Assembly: GCA_964521025.1 (NCBI GenBank) | Contig: CAZFPK010000051.1 | Span: forward strand, 1-22,658 | DNA: 22,658 nucleotides | Direction: 5' to 3' | From: DRTC01 sp964521025 | Lineage (GTDB): Bacteria; Cloacimonadota; Cloacimonadia; Cloacimonadales; TCS61 | Shown: piece after piece, positions 15,156 to 22,658 of the stretch | Layout: each line of letters begins with the position of its first letter | Numbering within the stretch: position 1 is the stretch's first letter | Program-made: the position numbers and the translations under genes | The notes under the pieces: generated by a model | Database searches by the model: none | Seen by the model: only the letters and a program-made list of their open reading frames with translations | What the model was told of the DNA's origin: nothing

Positions 15156-15246
15156 TGTCATTCTGAGTCCCGAGTCTTTGCTCGGGAAAGAATCTCATAA
15201 AATGTTTGTACTATTAATCTTTCGACTACGCTCAAGAAGACAGATT
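15156..15246. repeat. Degenerate palindromic repeat, copy B
   Basis: It begins GTCATTCTGAGTCCCGAG and ends TTCGACTACGCTCAAGAAGACAG, outlining an inverted arrangement. Inside is a perfect hairpin CCCGAG/CTCGGG (15169-15174 with 15181-15186). Sequences of this wording (TCATTCTGAG, GAATCTC) are typical of short dispersed intergenic repeats. No open reading frame is present. Confidence 0.45.
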
Positions 15247-15418
15247 TTCATAATTTTTGACTTTTTACCGGATCGTCAGAAATCAATAGTTCAGATTTTA
15301 TTATAAAGATTTAACAGATTCCCGCAGTATAAACATAGCAAATAATAAAAAACGATTGACATCGTATTCTTAAAAAAAAAACTTTCTCAAATTTTATACA
15401 AGGGGAGTGAAAAATTTG

Positions 15419-15445
15419 ATGAAAGCTCTTGTCCGATATGTTTAA
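15419..15445 (+). other. Possible 8-codon leader ORF before the membrane-sensor operon
   Basis: AGGGGAG at 15401-15407 is the only good ribosome-binding site in this region. The next start codons open a tiny frame reading MKALVRYV before a stop. The true membrane-protein gene starts 40 nt later without a visible Shine-Dalgarno. A leader peptide or a structured leader is possible, but the site could also be chance. Confidence 0.2.
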
Positions 15446-15485
15446 ATTACATTAAAAGCTTACATCATAATGAATTTTTATAACC

Positions 15486-16133
15486 ATGATAGAAACAATT
15501 ATACAGTACAATCTCGGAATACTTCGCCTGTTGAATTTAATTTTCTGGATTATTTTGATAAAAAAAATAAAATTTTCAGGGACAAATTTATATATAATAA
15601 AATCATTTATCTATCTTTTTACGATTTTTACTGTTTGGAATTTAATGATGATACTCAGTGGTGGAAAAGCAGAAGTATATCTTTTTTTCTGGGCTATTAC
15701 ATCAATGTATGAAATCTATTTTATCATATCCTCATTATTAAAATTATCGAACAGGGATTACTCTTTTTTATCTTTAATAATCACTGGTTTATTATCCCTT
15801 CCGGTAGTAATTGCCTCAATACTTGCTTATACAGCAAGAAGTTATAGTCCTGTCAACAATGTTGATTTTTATTGCAGCATTTTTCTGGCAATAATTGCTG
15901 TCTTAAATTTGAGAATAATTTTAATAAAGGTCTCATTTGTAGAAAATATCGAATCTTTTTTTATTTTTAGTGGATTTGTCATGTTTTGCGGGCTTCACAT
16001 TTTAGCCACAAATACAACAATATTTGATTTTTTAAAAAATTGGGATTTTGTCCAAAATGCCACAATGATCAGCTTATTTTACTGGTTAGGGAGTGTCTTT
16101 TTAGCATGGAAAATCAGATCCAAACATTTGTAA
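15486..16133 (+). CDS. Seven-transmembrane protein, putative sensor partner of the HD-GYP protein
   Basis: A 215-residue integral membrane protein with about seven hydrophobic helices (roughly 7-28, 35-57, 62-87, 92-116, 126-149, 156-180 and 192-211) and short polar loops. No known family motif is recognised. An in-frame TGA at 15471 excludes a longer N terminus, and no clear Shine-Dalgarno precedes the ATG. The end overlaps the start of the HD-GYP gene by 28 bp in another frame, implying translational coupling. Seven-helix modules are often fused to cyclic-di-GMP enzymes as sensors. Here the module seems to be a separate polypeptide in front of a single-helix PAS/HD-GYP protein, so the two may form a complex. 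Confidence 0.72.
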   Translation: MIETIIQYNLGILRLLNLIFWIILIKKIKFSGTNLYIIKSFIYLFTIFTVWNLMMILSGGKAEVYLFFWAITSMYEIYFIISSLLKLSNRDYSFLSLIITGLLSLPVVIASILAYTARSYSPVNNVDFYCSIFLAIIAVLNLRIILIKVSFVENIESFFIFSGFVMFCGLHILATNTTIFDFLKNWDFVQNATMISLFYWLGSVFLAWKIRSKHL

Positions 16134-17290
16134 TCATTACCTCTCTCTTTTTTGGAACTTTCGTTTTAATTACAGTCTATCTTATAGTAAAATTAAAATT
16201 AAGCCAAATAGATTTAAAACAATCCGAAGAAAAACTAAAAAGATTCAACGAGACTTTGCAGGATGTTGTTGCTGAAAGAACAAAAAAGTTGAGAGAATCT
16301 GAAAAACTATATAAATCTCTCTATGAATTAAATAAGGAAGTTCTGGAAAATTCTCCTGTCGGGATCATCAAACTGGATAAAGACATGATAATCGAATATG
16401 AGAATTCCGAAATGAAAAAAATCTTATCTTCTCTCTCCTCTTTACATAGAAATATTAAGGGCATAAATATTAAAGAACTCGATATTTTTAGGAAAAGGAC
16501 TTTCGATCCAATCTTTGATGTCCTGCAAAGAGGAATCGAATTCTCCCAAGAAGCAGTCTTAAAATATAATAGTCCGAAATATTCCAATGTAACAATTAAA
16601 GGTGTCCCCATATTTGAAAATAATAATTTTACCGGTTCGGTTGTTCTGATCGAAGATCTAACAGAAAGAATAATTGCAGAAAAAAAACTCAAACGAAGTT
16701 ATGAAAAATTAAGAAAAGCAACTGAAGATATTGTTCAAGCTATGGCTGCAACTTCGGAAATGAGAGATCCATATACAGCGGGACATCAGAAAAAAACAGG
16801 AGAACTGGCAATTGCTATTGCCAAGGAAATGGATCTTGAACAAGATCGATTAGAAGCCATAAGATTTGCCGGAATGATCTTCGACATCGGTAAGATATCA
16901 GTTCCTTCAGACATACTTTCCAAACCGGGAAAAATTAGCCATTTCGAATTTGATGTTGTGAAAAACCACAGCAAAGTCGGATATGATATTCTGAAAAAAA
17001 TCGAATTTCCCTGGTCTATCGCCAAGATTGTTTATCAACATCACGAAAGACTGAATGGCTCCGGTTATCCAAACAGATTAACCGAAGACCAGATCATGTT
17101 GGAATCAAAAGTATTGGCTGTTGCCGATGTGGTTGAAGCCATGACTTCTCATCGTCCGTATCGCGCAGCTATTCCGGTTGAAGATGCTTTAAAAGAAATC
17201 AAAAAAAATAAATCCAAATTGTATGATCCTGATGTTGTCGATGCTTGCGTTATAGTATTTGAAAAGGAAAAATTTGCAGCTGCCGGTTAG
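16106..17290 (+). CDS. Membrane-anchored PAS/HD-GYP protein with altered HD motif
   Basis: HD-GYP proteins hydrolyse cyclic-di-GMP. From the ATG at 16106 (394 residues) the order is: one membrane helix (about 4-27), a coiled coil (about 33-75), a PAS-like domain (about 75-190), a signalling helix, and the HD-GYP domain (about 215-390). Motifs seen are YTAGHQKKTGE, IFDIGKISVP, KNHSKVGYDIL, YQHHERLNGSGYP and VADVVEAMTSHRPYR. The canonical HD is replaced by Phe259-Asp260 (codon TTC at 16880-16882), so one metal ligand is missing; the first His, the HHE and the GYP are intact. The frame extends upstream to 16040, but that segment lies inside the membrane-protein gene. It ends 2 nt before the barrel gene. 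Confidence 0.85.
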   Translation: MENQIQTFVIITSLFFGTFVLITVYLIVKLKLSQIDLKQSEEKLKRFNETLQDVVAERTKKLRESEKLYKSLYELNKEVLENSPVGIIKLDKDMIIEYENSEMKKILSSLSSLHRNIKGINIKELDIFRKRTFDPIFDVLQRGIEFSQEAVLKYNSPKYSNVTIKGVPIFENNNFTGSVVLIEDLTERIIAEKKLKRSYEKLRKATEDIVQAMAATSEMRDPYTAGHQKKTGELAIAIAKEMDLEQDRLEAIRFAGMIFDIGKISVPSDILSKPGKISHFEFDVVKNHSKVGYDILKKIEFPWSIAKIVYQHHERLNGSGYPNRLTEDQIMLESKVLAVADVVEAMTSHRPYRAAIPVEDALKEIKKNKSKLYDPDVVDACVIVFEKEKFAAAG

Positions 17291-17292
17291 AA

Positions 17293-19356
17293 ATGAGATT
17301 TATTAAAATACCGCATTTATTCCGGATTTTTCTATTTTTATTCATTATAACCTTCCGGAATAATTATGCCATTGAAATTCCCTTTTCGGAAACAGAGATC
17401 AAAACAGAAGATAATCATTTCGATAATTTTCGGAGAACATCTCCTGCAGATTCACTTTCCTGTCCTTTAAGTACAAATGCCTGGTTATGGCATAACGGAA
17501 AATATTTATTTGTGCATTTCGAAGCTGAAATAGACAGGGATTTTAAACTCGGTAAATATGCTTCAAAAGATGATTGGATAAAAGCAGATTATTTTCGTTT
17601 TCAACTTATTACGGATATAAAAAACTACTATTCCTATATTTTTTACGCATTTCCCCTGGGAAATAAATACGATTCTATCCGAAAATCGAATTTATCCAAA
17701 AATAAAAACTGGAATAGTTTTTATGATTATAAAAGCTCGATTTCAGATTCTCTCTGGACTGTTTTAATGAAAATACCTTTTAAAGATATTCGCTTCCACG
17801 GGAAAAAGCCTTATCATTGGAAACTCATCCTGACCAGGTATTTTGATGTTCAAAAAGAGTATTATTCCACTCCGTTTGTGAATACAAAAATGGGTTTGGA
17901 TTATTTCCGAAAAGCAAGCGATATAAATATTAATGAAGAAATCTCCAGGAACAGGAATTATTATTTCAGACCTTATACGATCTTTACTTATGATTTCCGG
18001 GATAGTGATTTTGATTACAATATGGAAAATCTCGGATTGGATTTCTCTTTTAATCCCAACTTTTCATCAAAAATGAAATTGAGTATAAATCCCGACTTTT
18101 CCGACTTGCCTTTGGATGACGAGATCGACATTTACAATATGAAATATGCTCCCACCTTCTCCGAAAACAGGTATTTCTTTATCGAAGACTTCAATGCATT
18201 CGGGACTGATAATAATTCATTTTATTCCCGGCATATAACTCAACCGCAATATGCCTTAAAACTGACGAACAGTGCTGAAAATCTTTCGTATGGTTTTCTT
18301 TCAACAAGGGATTGTTACAAATCGGAAATTTCCAATACGGATGATTATTTCAATATCATTGCAGTCAGACCGGTTACCGACAGGTTTTCGACACAGTTTA
18401 CAATTTTGAATAGAATGAATAATAATTATCATAATGAAGTATTTCATCTGAATCCTGTCTGGGAATATAGTAATAACAAAACTCTCTGGATGGATTTAAA
18501 CTTATCGTTAAGAGAGCAGGATAATAATATTGATCGAGGATATTTCGGAAAAATTGGATATAATTTGATAAACAAATATTTGAATTTTTCTATAGAAACA
18601 GCTAAAATGAGCAAAAACTATTTTGCCGATATGGGAATCATTAATGACAGAGATTATTATTCCTGGCTGGTAAATGCCGAACAATACGAAGATGTAAATA
18701 ATAAACTGGTTAAAACCATTTCTTCGAAAGTTCAGGTAAAAGAATATAAAGAAAATATTTCAAATGATCTGATCGAAAATGTTACGACTACTTACTTCAA
18801 TATCGAGTCGCAATATAATCTTTCATTCTGGATCAACTATGTTTTCAGTAGAGAAAAGTATTCCGGAAATATTCATCAGATCAGGAATCTTACTTACGGT
18901 GCGAGTTGGATTGTAAATGATCTAGTTTCTGCATATTTTTCTTTCAGTAAAGGCAGTTTATTGATCTATGAATTTAATCAAACATACGACAGCATGTATT
19001 TACAATATGCATTGACCGGTTTTATCAATAAATTTATTTCCTATAATTTTTCTTTGGACAGGATCATTTATTTTGATGTACCGGATGCGGATACAATCGA
19101 TGATGATTATATTTATGGAAATGCCGATCTGAACATCTCCTTTTCTAACAACATATCCCTGACAAACGGTTTAAGGTTCAATAATTACGAATGGAACGGA
19201 TATGCAGACCATTACGGCATATTTTCCAATTTCAGATGGGAATTCAGACCGGGTTGTAATCTCTTCCTGGGATATAAATCTTCAACAGATATGATCGACA
19301 ATATCTTAGAAAATGAATATCAACAGGTATTTTTGAAGATTTCGTATAAATTGTAA
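17293..19356 (+). CDS. DUF5916-like outer-membrane beta-barrel protein with N-terminal CBM9-like domain
   Basis: The 687-residue product has a signal peptide (about 1-26) and a CBM9/DOMON-like sandwich (about 30-190, with STNAWLWHNGKYLFVHFEAE and the DYFRFQL strand). The rest (about 210-687) is rich in aromatic, alternating strands and ends in VFLKISYKL, fitting an outer-membrane barrel. The junction carries the DUF5916 hallmarks: GLDYFRKA (about 201-208), SINPDFSDLPLDD (264-276), ENRYFFIEDF (291-300) and FYSRHI (310-315). DUF5916 proteins are common in the FCB group, and their transport or binding role is poorly known. The start is 2 nt after the HD-GYP stop, so it is almost certainly co-transcribed with it and could be a cyclic-di-GMP-controlled envelope protein. 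Confidence 0.8.
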   Translation: MRFIKIPHLFRIFLFLFIITFRNNYAIEIPFSETEIKTEDNHFDNFRRTSPADSLSCPLSTNAWLWHNGKYLFVHFEAEIDRDFKLGKYASKDDWIKADYFRFQLITDIKNYYSYIFYAFPLGNKYDSIRKSNLSKNKNWNSFYDYKSSISDSLWTVLMKIPFKDIRFHGKKPYHWKLILTRYFDVQKEYYSTPFVNTKMGLDYFRKASDININEEISRNRNYYFRPYTIFTYDFRDSDFDYNMENLGLDFSFNPNFSSKMKLSINPDFSDLPLDDEIDIYNMKYAPTFSENRYFFIEDFNAFGTDNNSFYSRHITQPQYALKLTNSAENLSYGFLSTRDCYKSEISNTDDYFNIIAVRPVTDRFSTQFTILNRMNNNYHNEVFHLNPVWEYSNNKTLWMDLNLSLREQDNNIDRGYFGKIGYNLINKYLNFSIETAKMSKNYFADMGIINDRDYYSWLVNAEQYEDVNNKLVKTISSKVQVKEYKENISNDLIENVTTTYFNIESQYNLSFWINYVFSREKYSGNIHQIRNLTYGASWIVNDLVSAYFSFSKGSLLIYEFNQTYDSMYLQYALTGFINKFISYNFSLDRIIYFDVPDADTIDDDYIYGNADLNISFSNNISLTNGLRFNNYEWNGYADHYGIFSNFRWEFRPGCNLFLGYKSSTDMIDNILENEYQQVFLKISYKL

Positions 19357-19609
19357 TGACCTTTAACCGGATGACATCATTTTTTACTTTTCATCACAAT
19401 TTCTAATTTTCTATAATAAAAGAAGTTATACGATAAATAAAAAACAATTTGACAATATTTGCCGTTTTTTTTCGTTTTGAATTTATTGGTGCAGGATATA
19501 ATTATTGAAGAATAAGATGTGTTCATATCGAAAAGACGGTTTTCCTAACAAGATTGAATTGCAGTTGAACTCTCAATCATATTCGATTGTATTGTACTTC
19601 TGTTCAGCA

Positions 19610-19645
19610 GGGGGAGGATGTTGATTCTCTCCACCTTACTCCCCC
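19610..19645. other. GC-rich hairpin in AT-rich intergenic DNA
   Basis: GGGGGAG (19610-19616) pairs perfectly with CTCCCCC (19639-19645), and an inner GGAG/CTCC pairing is an alternative. There is no T run on either strand, so it is not an ordinary terminator. It lies about 105 nt downstream of a possible TATAAT promoter, so it could be part of a small RNA. Confidence 0.35.
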
Positions 19646-19800
19646 AAAAAGTAAATGAAATATAAATTGTGAAAATAACTGAATAAAAAATCGAAATAAC
19701 CTCCGAGTTTTCCAATTACGAATGAAATATGATTTTCCTGGTAATGTCAATGGATTGGAAAACCAACTCGAAATATTAATCGCTTTTTTTCGAAAAAAGC

Positions 19801-19899
19801 ATGATCCATACTTATGATCTTCTCGGATATTTCCCTAAACAAGAAGGATGGAATCCGGGGAAACCGAAAGAAATCGTTCCCAACGGAGTCGAGTTCTAA
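19801..19899 (+). pseudogene. Short ORF, possible gene remnant
   Basis: A 32-codon frame with protein-like composition (LLGYFPKQEGWNPG, then KPKEIVPNGVEF), open back to a stop at 19777. There is no Shine-Dalgarno, and a hairpin lies directly upstream. The composition and local G+C are more gene-like than the flanks, which suggests the tail of a lost gene. I do not recognise it. Confidence 0.25.
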
Positions 19900-20060
19900 A
19901 TCCTGATTCTGATATTATATACAATTAAACATTTTCGAAATAAGATTTCTTTGTTAAATGTGTAAACGGTTATTTAGAGTTCATCCATAAACTGTGAAAA
20001 CTTGAATTAAGTTTGCTTTAGCTGGTTTGATTTATGTTTTCTAATATACTGATAAAGATC

Positions 20061-20108
20061 AACTTAACTCATCCCGAAGGCTTTAGGGATAAGTCAAGTT
20101 TCCTTTTA
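20061..20108 (+). terminator. Terminator-like hairpin in the intergenic region
   Basis: A 15-bp stem with two mismatches (AACTTAACTCATCCC at 20061-20075 with GGGATAAGTCAAGTT at 20086-20100) and a 10-nt loop, followed by TCCTTTT. No convincing gene lies immediately upstream on the plus strand, so it may end a small RNA or the long transcript of the barrel operon. The minus strand is also T-rich after the stem, so it could act in both directions. Confidence 0.5.
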
Positions 20109-20196
20109 TCTGGAAAAAATGAGTTTTCGTTCAAGCACAATTTATATAAAAATACTTTCCCTCGAGTTTCTAAAACCATAATAGCAAAAATATTCA

Positions 20197-20228
20197 TTAC
20201 TTTTTTGTAAGACATGACAAAAAAGTAA
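20197..20228. repeat. Perfect 12-bp inverted repeat
   Basis: TTACTTTTTTGT and ACAAAAAAGTAA are exact inverted copies around the 8-nt loop AAGACATG, about 280 bp upstream of the kinase gene. It is AT-rich and lacks the G+C core of a terminator. It could be an operator or the remnant of mobile-element ends. Confidence 0.4.
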
Positions 20229-20449
20229 CATCATTAGTTGCTTGTTAAATGCTCGAAAACAAATGTATTAAAATTTCTCCTGTTGGTTTAGTATTACTTT
20301 TTGGTAATGTTTGAGTTTCATTCTTTTTCTTACCATTCTCATAACCTCATTATTTGCATATTATTACATCAGATATCTCATTTTGGAACAATTACTGCTT
20401 ATTAGAGTTTGATAATTTTTCAAAAGTTTAAAAGGAGTAAAAAAATAAT

Positions 20450-20494
20450 ATGGAAATTATCGGATTAGATCGCTACTCATTTGATTTTGGATAA
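20450..20494 (+). other. Possible 14-codon leader ORF before the kinase gene
   Basis: A good AAAGGAG (20431-20437) is followed 12 nt later by an ATG opening MEIIGLDRYSFDFG, then TAA. The kinase start lies 7-16 nt after that stop and lacks its own clear Shine-Dalgarno. This suggests a leader peptide that hands ribosomes to the kinase gene. It could also be a chance frame. Confidence 0.3.
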
Positions 20495-20510
20495 ACGATA
20501 AGTGATAAAA

Positions 20511-21614
20511 ATGATTGAAAAAGAAGAAAAAAAACTGCTGCAATGTTGGAAGCACTTTGCTTGTGATAAAACTGAATGTCCCGGGTACGGATCAAATGAA
20601 TATTGCTGTTGGTTGCTCGATGGAAATTTATGTCATACGGAATTGGATGATAACTGGATCAATAGATTCGATGTCTGCATTAACTGTGAAATCTTAATAA
20701 ATAATATCAGGTATGAAAATTGGTCAAAAACCTTAGAATTAATTTCAGAGCATTTCAAAAATTATCAAGAGAGTATCAAGGAAAAACAGAAGAAGCTTCA
20801 AGAATTTAAAATTACCAGTTCTTATTTGCTGAAGGAACTTGAAAAAAAGAGCCTGGAAGTTCTAGCCGAAAGAGAGAATTTAGAAAAAAAAGTTAAAGAA
20901 AGAACAAAAGATCTACACCGGATGCAAACAAAATTAATGCAAACATCTAAAATGGCAGCGATCGGTAGATTCTCAGCCGGAATAGCCCACGAAATAAATA
21001 ATCCTTTAGGAGCGATAATAAATCTTCCCCGCATACTCCTCGAAAATCCTGAAATAAAAAAAATGGAATATGAAAACCTGGAACTGATCTCAAAAGGACT
21101 ATTCCGCATCGAAAGTATCGTGAAGCAGATTTTAGGTTATTCTGCTTTTAATGAATCCGATATTCAACCGGTAAATTTGAACTATATCTTGAACGAAACG
21201 CTTGGTTTTATTAGAAATCGATTCCAAGAAAAAAGAATCGAGATCATCATGAAACCGGATAAAGCACTTCCTCAAATCCAATTAAATCCTGCTCAAATCC
21301 AACAAGTATTTCTGAATATTCTTATGAATGCATTCGATTCCTTAGGAGAAAAAGGAAAATTATTAATCACCAGCAAATTTGATAATAATAAAATATCGGT
21401 TGGTTTCAAAGATAATGGTAAAGGAATAAAAAAAGAGATTTTGGATAAAATATTCGAACCTTTTTTCACAACCAAAGATGTTGGTGAAGGAACCGGACTC
21501 GGTTTATTTATCTGTTACAATATTATCCGTTTATATAATGGATCGATCTATATTAAAAGTATAGAAAACAAAGAAACTGAAGTTATAATTTCTTTACCTG
21601 TGATGGAAGAATAA
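20511..21614 (+). CDS. Soluble sensor histidine kinase with N-terminal two-CW cysteine-rich domain
   Basis: A cytosolic histidine kinase; numbering counts from a GTG at 20502, three codons before the chosen ATG. Residues about 15-63 form a Cys-rich module with CWKHFAC, CPGYG, CCW, and Cys44, Cys59 and Cys62, resembling the two-CW domain seen at the N terminus of some bacterial signalling proteins and likely to bind metal or sense redox. A coiled coil (about 85-145) leads to the HisKA domain with phospho-acceptor His163 (GIAHEINNPLG), then the ATPase domain with N box Asn276 (LNILMNAFDSL), DNGKGI, FEPFFTTK and GEGTGLGL. There is no membrane segment. The next gene starts immediately after its stop, so kinase and NtrC-type regulator form one pair. 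Confidence 0.93.
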   Translation: MIEKEEKKLLQCWKHFACDKTECPGYGSNEYCCWLLDGNLCHTELDDNWINRFDVCINCEILINNIRYENWSKTLELISEHFKNYQESIKEKQKKLQEFKITSSYLLKELEKKSLEVLAERENLEKKVKERTKDLHRMQTKLMQTSKMAAIGRFSAGIAHEINNPLGAIINLPRILLENPEIKKMEYENLELISKGLFRIESIVKQILGYSAFNESDIQPVNLNYILNETLGFIRNRFQEKRIEIIMKPDKALPQIQLNPAQIQQVFLNILMNAFDSLGEKGKLLITSKFDNNKISVGFKDNGKGIKKEILDKIFEPFFTTKDVGEGTGLGLFICYNIIRLYNGSIYIKSIENKETEVIISLPVMEE

Positions 21615-22658
21615 ATGGACAGACAGAAAATCTTACTTGTTGAAGACGATGAATTAATGCAGGAAATGCTCTGCAATTTTTTTAAAAAAAAAGGATATGA
21701 AGTAATTCTTGCTGGAGATGGAGAAGAAGGTTGGGAAGAATTCAAGAAAAACGATTGTAACCTTGTTTTGTTGGATTATAAATTACCAAAGATGAACGGT
21801 ATTCGACTGCTGCAAAAAATTAAAGAATTAACTCCGGAAATGATAGTTATTATCATGACTGCATACGGTACCATTGAGAGGGCAGTAAATGCTATGAAAA
21901 TGGGTGCTTTTGATTATATCACCAAACCTTTTCATACGGAAGAATTAATCATACTCGTGCAAAGAAGTTTGGAATTGCAGCAGCTGAAACAGGAAAATGT
22001 ACTTTTACGAAAAGAATTGAAGCAGCGCTATTCCCTGGGAAATATAATCGGTAAAAGTAAAACTATGCAGAGAGTTTTCGAGCTGATAGAAACAATTTCC
22101 CGGGAAAAAGCTACTGTCCTGATTCGGGGAGAAAGCGGCACCGGTAAAGAAATGGTTGCTGAAACGATTCACCATTTAAGTTTAAGAAAAGATAAACCGC
22201 TCATCAAAGTTAGTTGTGGAACTTTATCTGAAACTCTTCTCGAAAGTGAAATGTTCGGTCATGAAAAAGGGGCTTTTACCGGAGCTTTAAAAATGAAGAA
22301 GGGCAGGTTCGAACTTGCTCAAAATGGAACTATTTTCCTGGATGATATCGATGATCTGTGCTTGAAAGTGCAGATGAAACTGCTCAGGATCTTGCAGGAA
22401 AAAGAATTTGAAAGAGTTGGTGGAACAAAGACAATCAAACTCGATGTCAGAGTAATCGCAGCGACTAAAATTGATCTTGGTCAAGCAGTTCGGCAGGGAG
22501 AATTTCGGGAAGACCTTTATTACAGGCTGAATGTTGTTCCTATCGTCCTACCTCCGCTGCGGGAACGCAAAGATGATATACCGCATTTATTGAAGTACTA
22601 TCTTAATAGACTAACATTTCCCACTTCATTTTATGCTTCTAACTCCTTTAAAAATAAG
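21615..22658 (+). CDS. NtrC-family sigma-54-dependent response regulator (3' end outside the window)
   Basis: 348 codons are visible, open to the window edge; a full protein would be about 450-470 residues. The receiver domain (1-120) has acidic Asp11/Asp12, phospho-acceptor Asp54, Thr83 and Lys104. The AAA+ domain (from about 143) shows Walker A GESGTGKE (172-179), the sigma-54 contact loop GAFTGA (219-224), Walker B as FLDD (241-244) where FLDE is usual, and the FREDLYYRL arginine-finger segment. It activates sigma-54 promoters when phosphorylated by its kinase. The DNA-binding domain is not in view. The last 18 or so visible residues after YYLNRL are unlike typical NtrC sequence, so the sequence near the edge may be unreliable. 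Confidence 0.93.
   Translation, partial: MDRQKILLVEDDELMQEMLCNFFKKKGYEVILAGDGEEGWEEFKKNDCNLVLLDYKLPKMNGIRLLQKIKELTPEMIVIIMTAYGTIERAVNAMKMGAFDYITKPFHTEELIILVQRSLELQQLKQENVLLRKELKQRYSLGNIIGKSKTMQRVFELIETISREKATVLIRGESGTGKEMVAETIHHLSLRKDKPLIKVSCGTLSETLLESEMFGHEKGAFTGALKMKKGRFELAQNGTIFLDDIDDLCLKVQMKLLRILQEKEFERVGGTKTIKLDVRVIAATKIDLGQAVRQGEFREDLYYRLNVVPIVLPPLRERKDDIPHLLKYYLNRLTFPTSFYASNSFKNK

Larger units (their letters stand above)
19357..20449. other. Gene-poor intergenic region
   Basis: About 1.1 kb without a convincing gene on either strand. It contains a possible promoter (TTTTGA at 19475-19480, 16 bp, TATAAT at 19497-19502), a GC-rich hairpin (19610-19645), a short AT hairpin GCTTTTTT/AAAAAAGC just before a 32-codon frame (19801-19899), a terminator-like hairpin (20061-20108) and a 12-bp inverted repeat (20197-20228). 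It may hold a small RNA transcribed from about 19508 and/or decayed genes. Confidence 0.5.

Noticed and set aside
14901..15246. CRISPR array or insertion sequence
   Set aside because: The repeats are only two, degenerate and in mixed orientation, with no regular spacers and no transposase frame.
15470..15712. Plus-strand ORF of 80 codons overlapping the membrane-protein gene
   Set aside because: It is an out-of-frame shadow; the other frame gives seven regular hydrophobic helices and couples to the HD-GYP gene.
16040..16105. Longer HD-GYP protein starting at 16040
   Set aside because: The extra 22 residues lie within the last membrane helix region of the upstream gene in another frame; the ATG at 16106 opens a normal membrane anchor.
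16040..16133. Frameshift splitting one 7TM-HD-GYP fusion gene
   Set aside because: The first protein ends naturally after a basic stop-transfer tail, and the second starts with its own membrane helix; an overlap of 28 bp is normal coupling. A fusion cannot be fully excluded.

Overview
The window is AT-rich bacterial DNA, roughly one third G+C, with long intergenic stretches in its right half. The left half is a housekeeping block on the minus strand. The right half is accessory, carrying secreted, envelope and signalling genes. The gene order infC-rpmI-rplT-pheS-pheT-zapA-6S-rny-ymdB-folD, a DUF5916-like outer-membrane barrel and a large S8 protease with C-terminal sandwich domains suggest an anaerobic didermal bacterium of the FCB group, perhaps Cloacimonadota. 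That placement is inference from gene content; no rRNA or other decisive marker is present.

Left block, read right to left on the minus strand (about 10.1 kb down to 74). A structured leader precedes infC, whose start appears to be AUU. Then come rpmI, rplT, pheS, an inserted Rpn-family nuclease gene, pheT, a small coiled-coil protein and zapA. A 6S-RNA-like gene begins 3 nt after zapA, followed by rny (RNase Y), a YmdB-type phosphodiesterase and folD. Most of these genes are spaced by a few bases or overlap. They couple translation initiation, Phe-tRNA charging, septum assembly, RNA turnover and one-carbon metabolism. FolD has Leu49 where the family's catalytic lysine is expected.

Middle (10.1-14.9 kb). 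An 1158-residue secreted subtilase is read on the minus strand from a good sigma-70-type promoter. Upstream of it is an XRE-family regulator, also on the minus strand. Divergent from the regulator is a 92-residue exported peptide whose mature part carries two copies of a Cys-His-Gly-Asp motif. This pair is the least explained part of the window.

Right (14.9-22.7 kb, plus strand). An intergenic region with degenerate palindromic repeats and a strong terminator leads to a three-gene run: a seven-helix membrane protein, a PAS/HD-GYP protein and a DUF5916-like barrel. The HD-GYP protein has Phe in place of the HD-motif histidine. A gene-poor stretch of about 1.1 kb with several hairpins follows. 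The window ends with a two-component pair: a soluble histidine kinase with an N-terminal Cys-rich CW domain, and an NtrC-type sigma-54 activator cut by the window edge. I saw no tRNA, rRNA, CRISPR array or intact insertion sequence.
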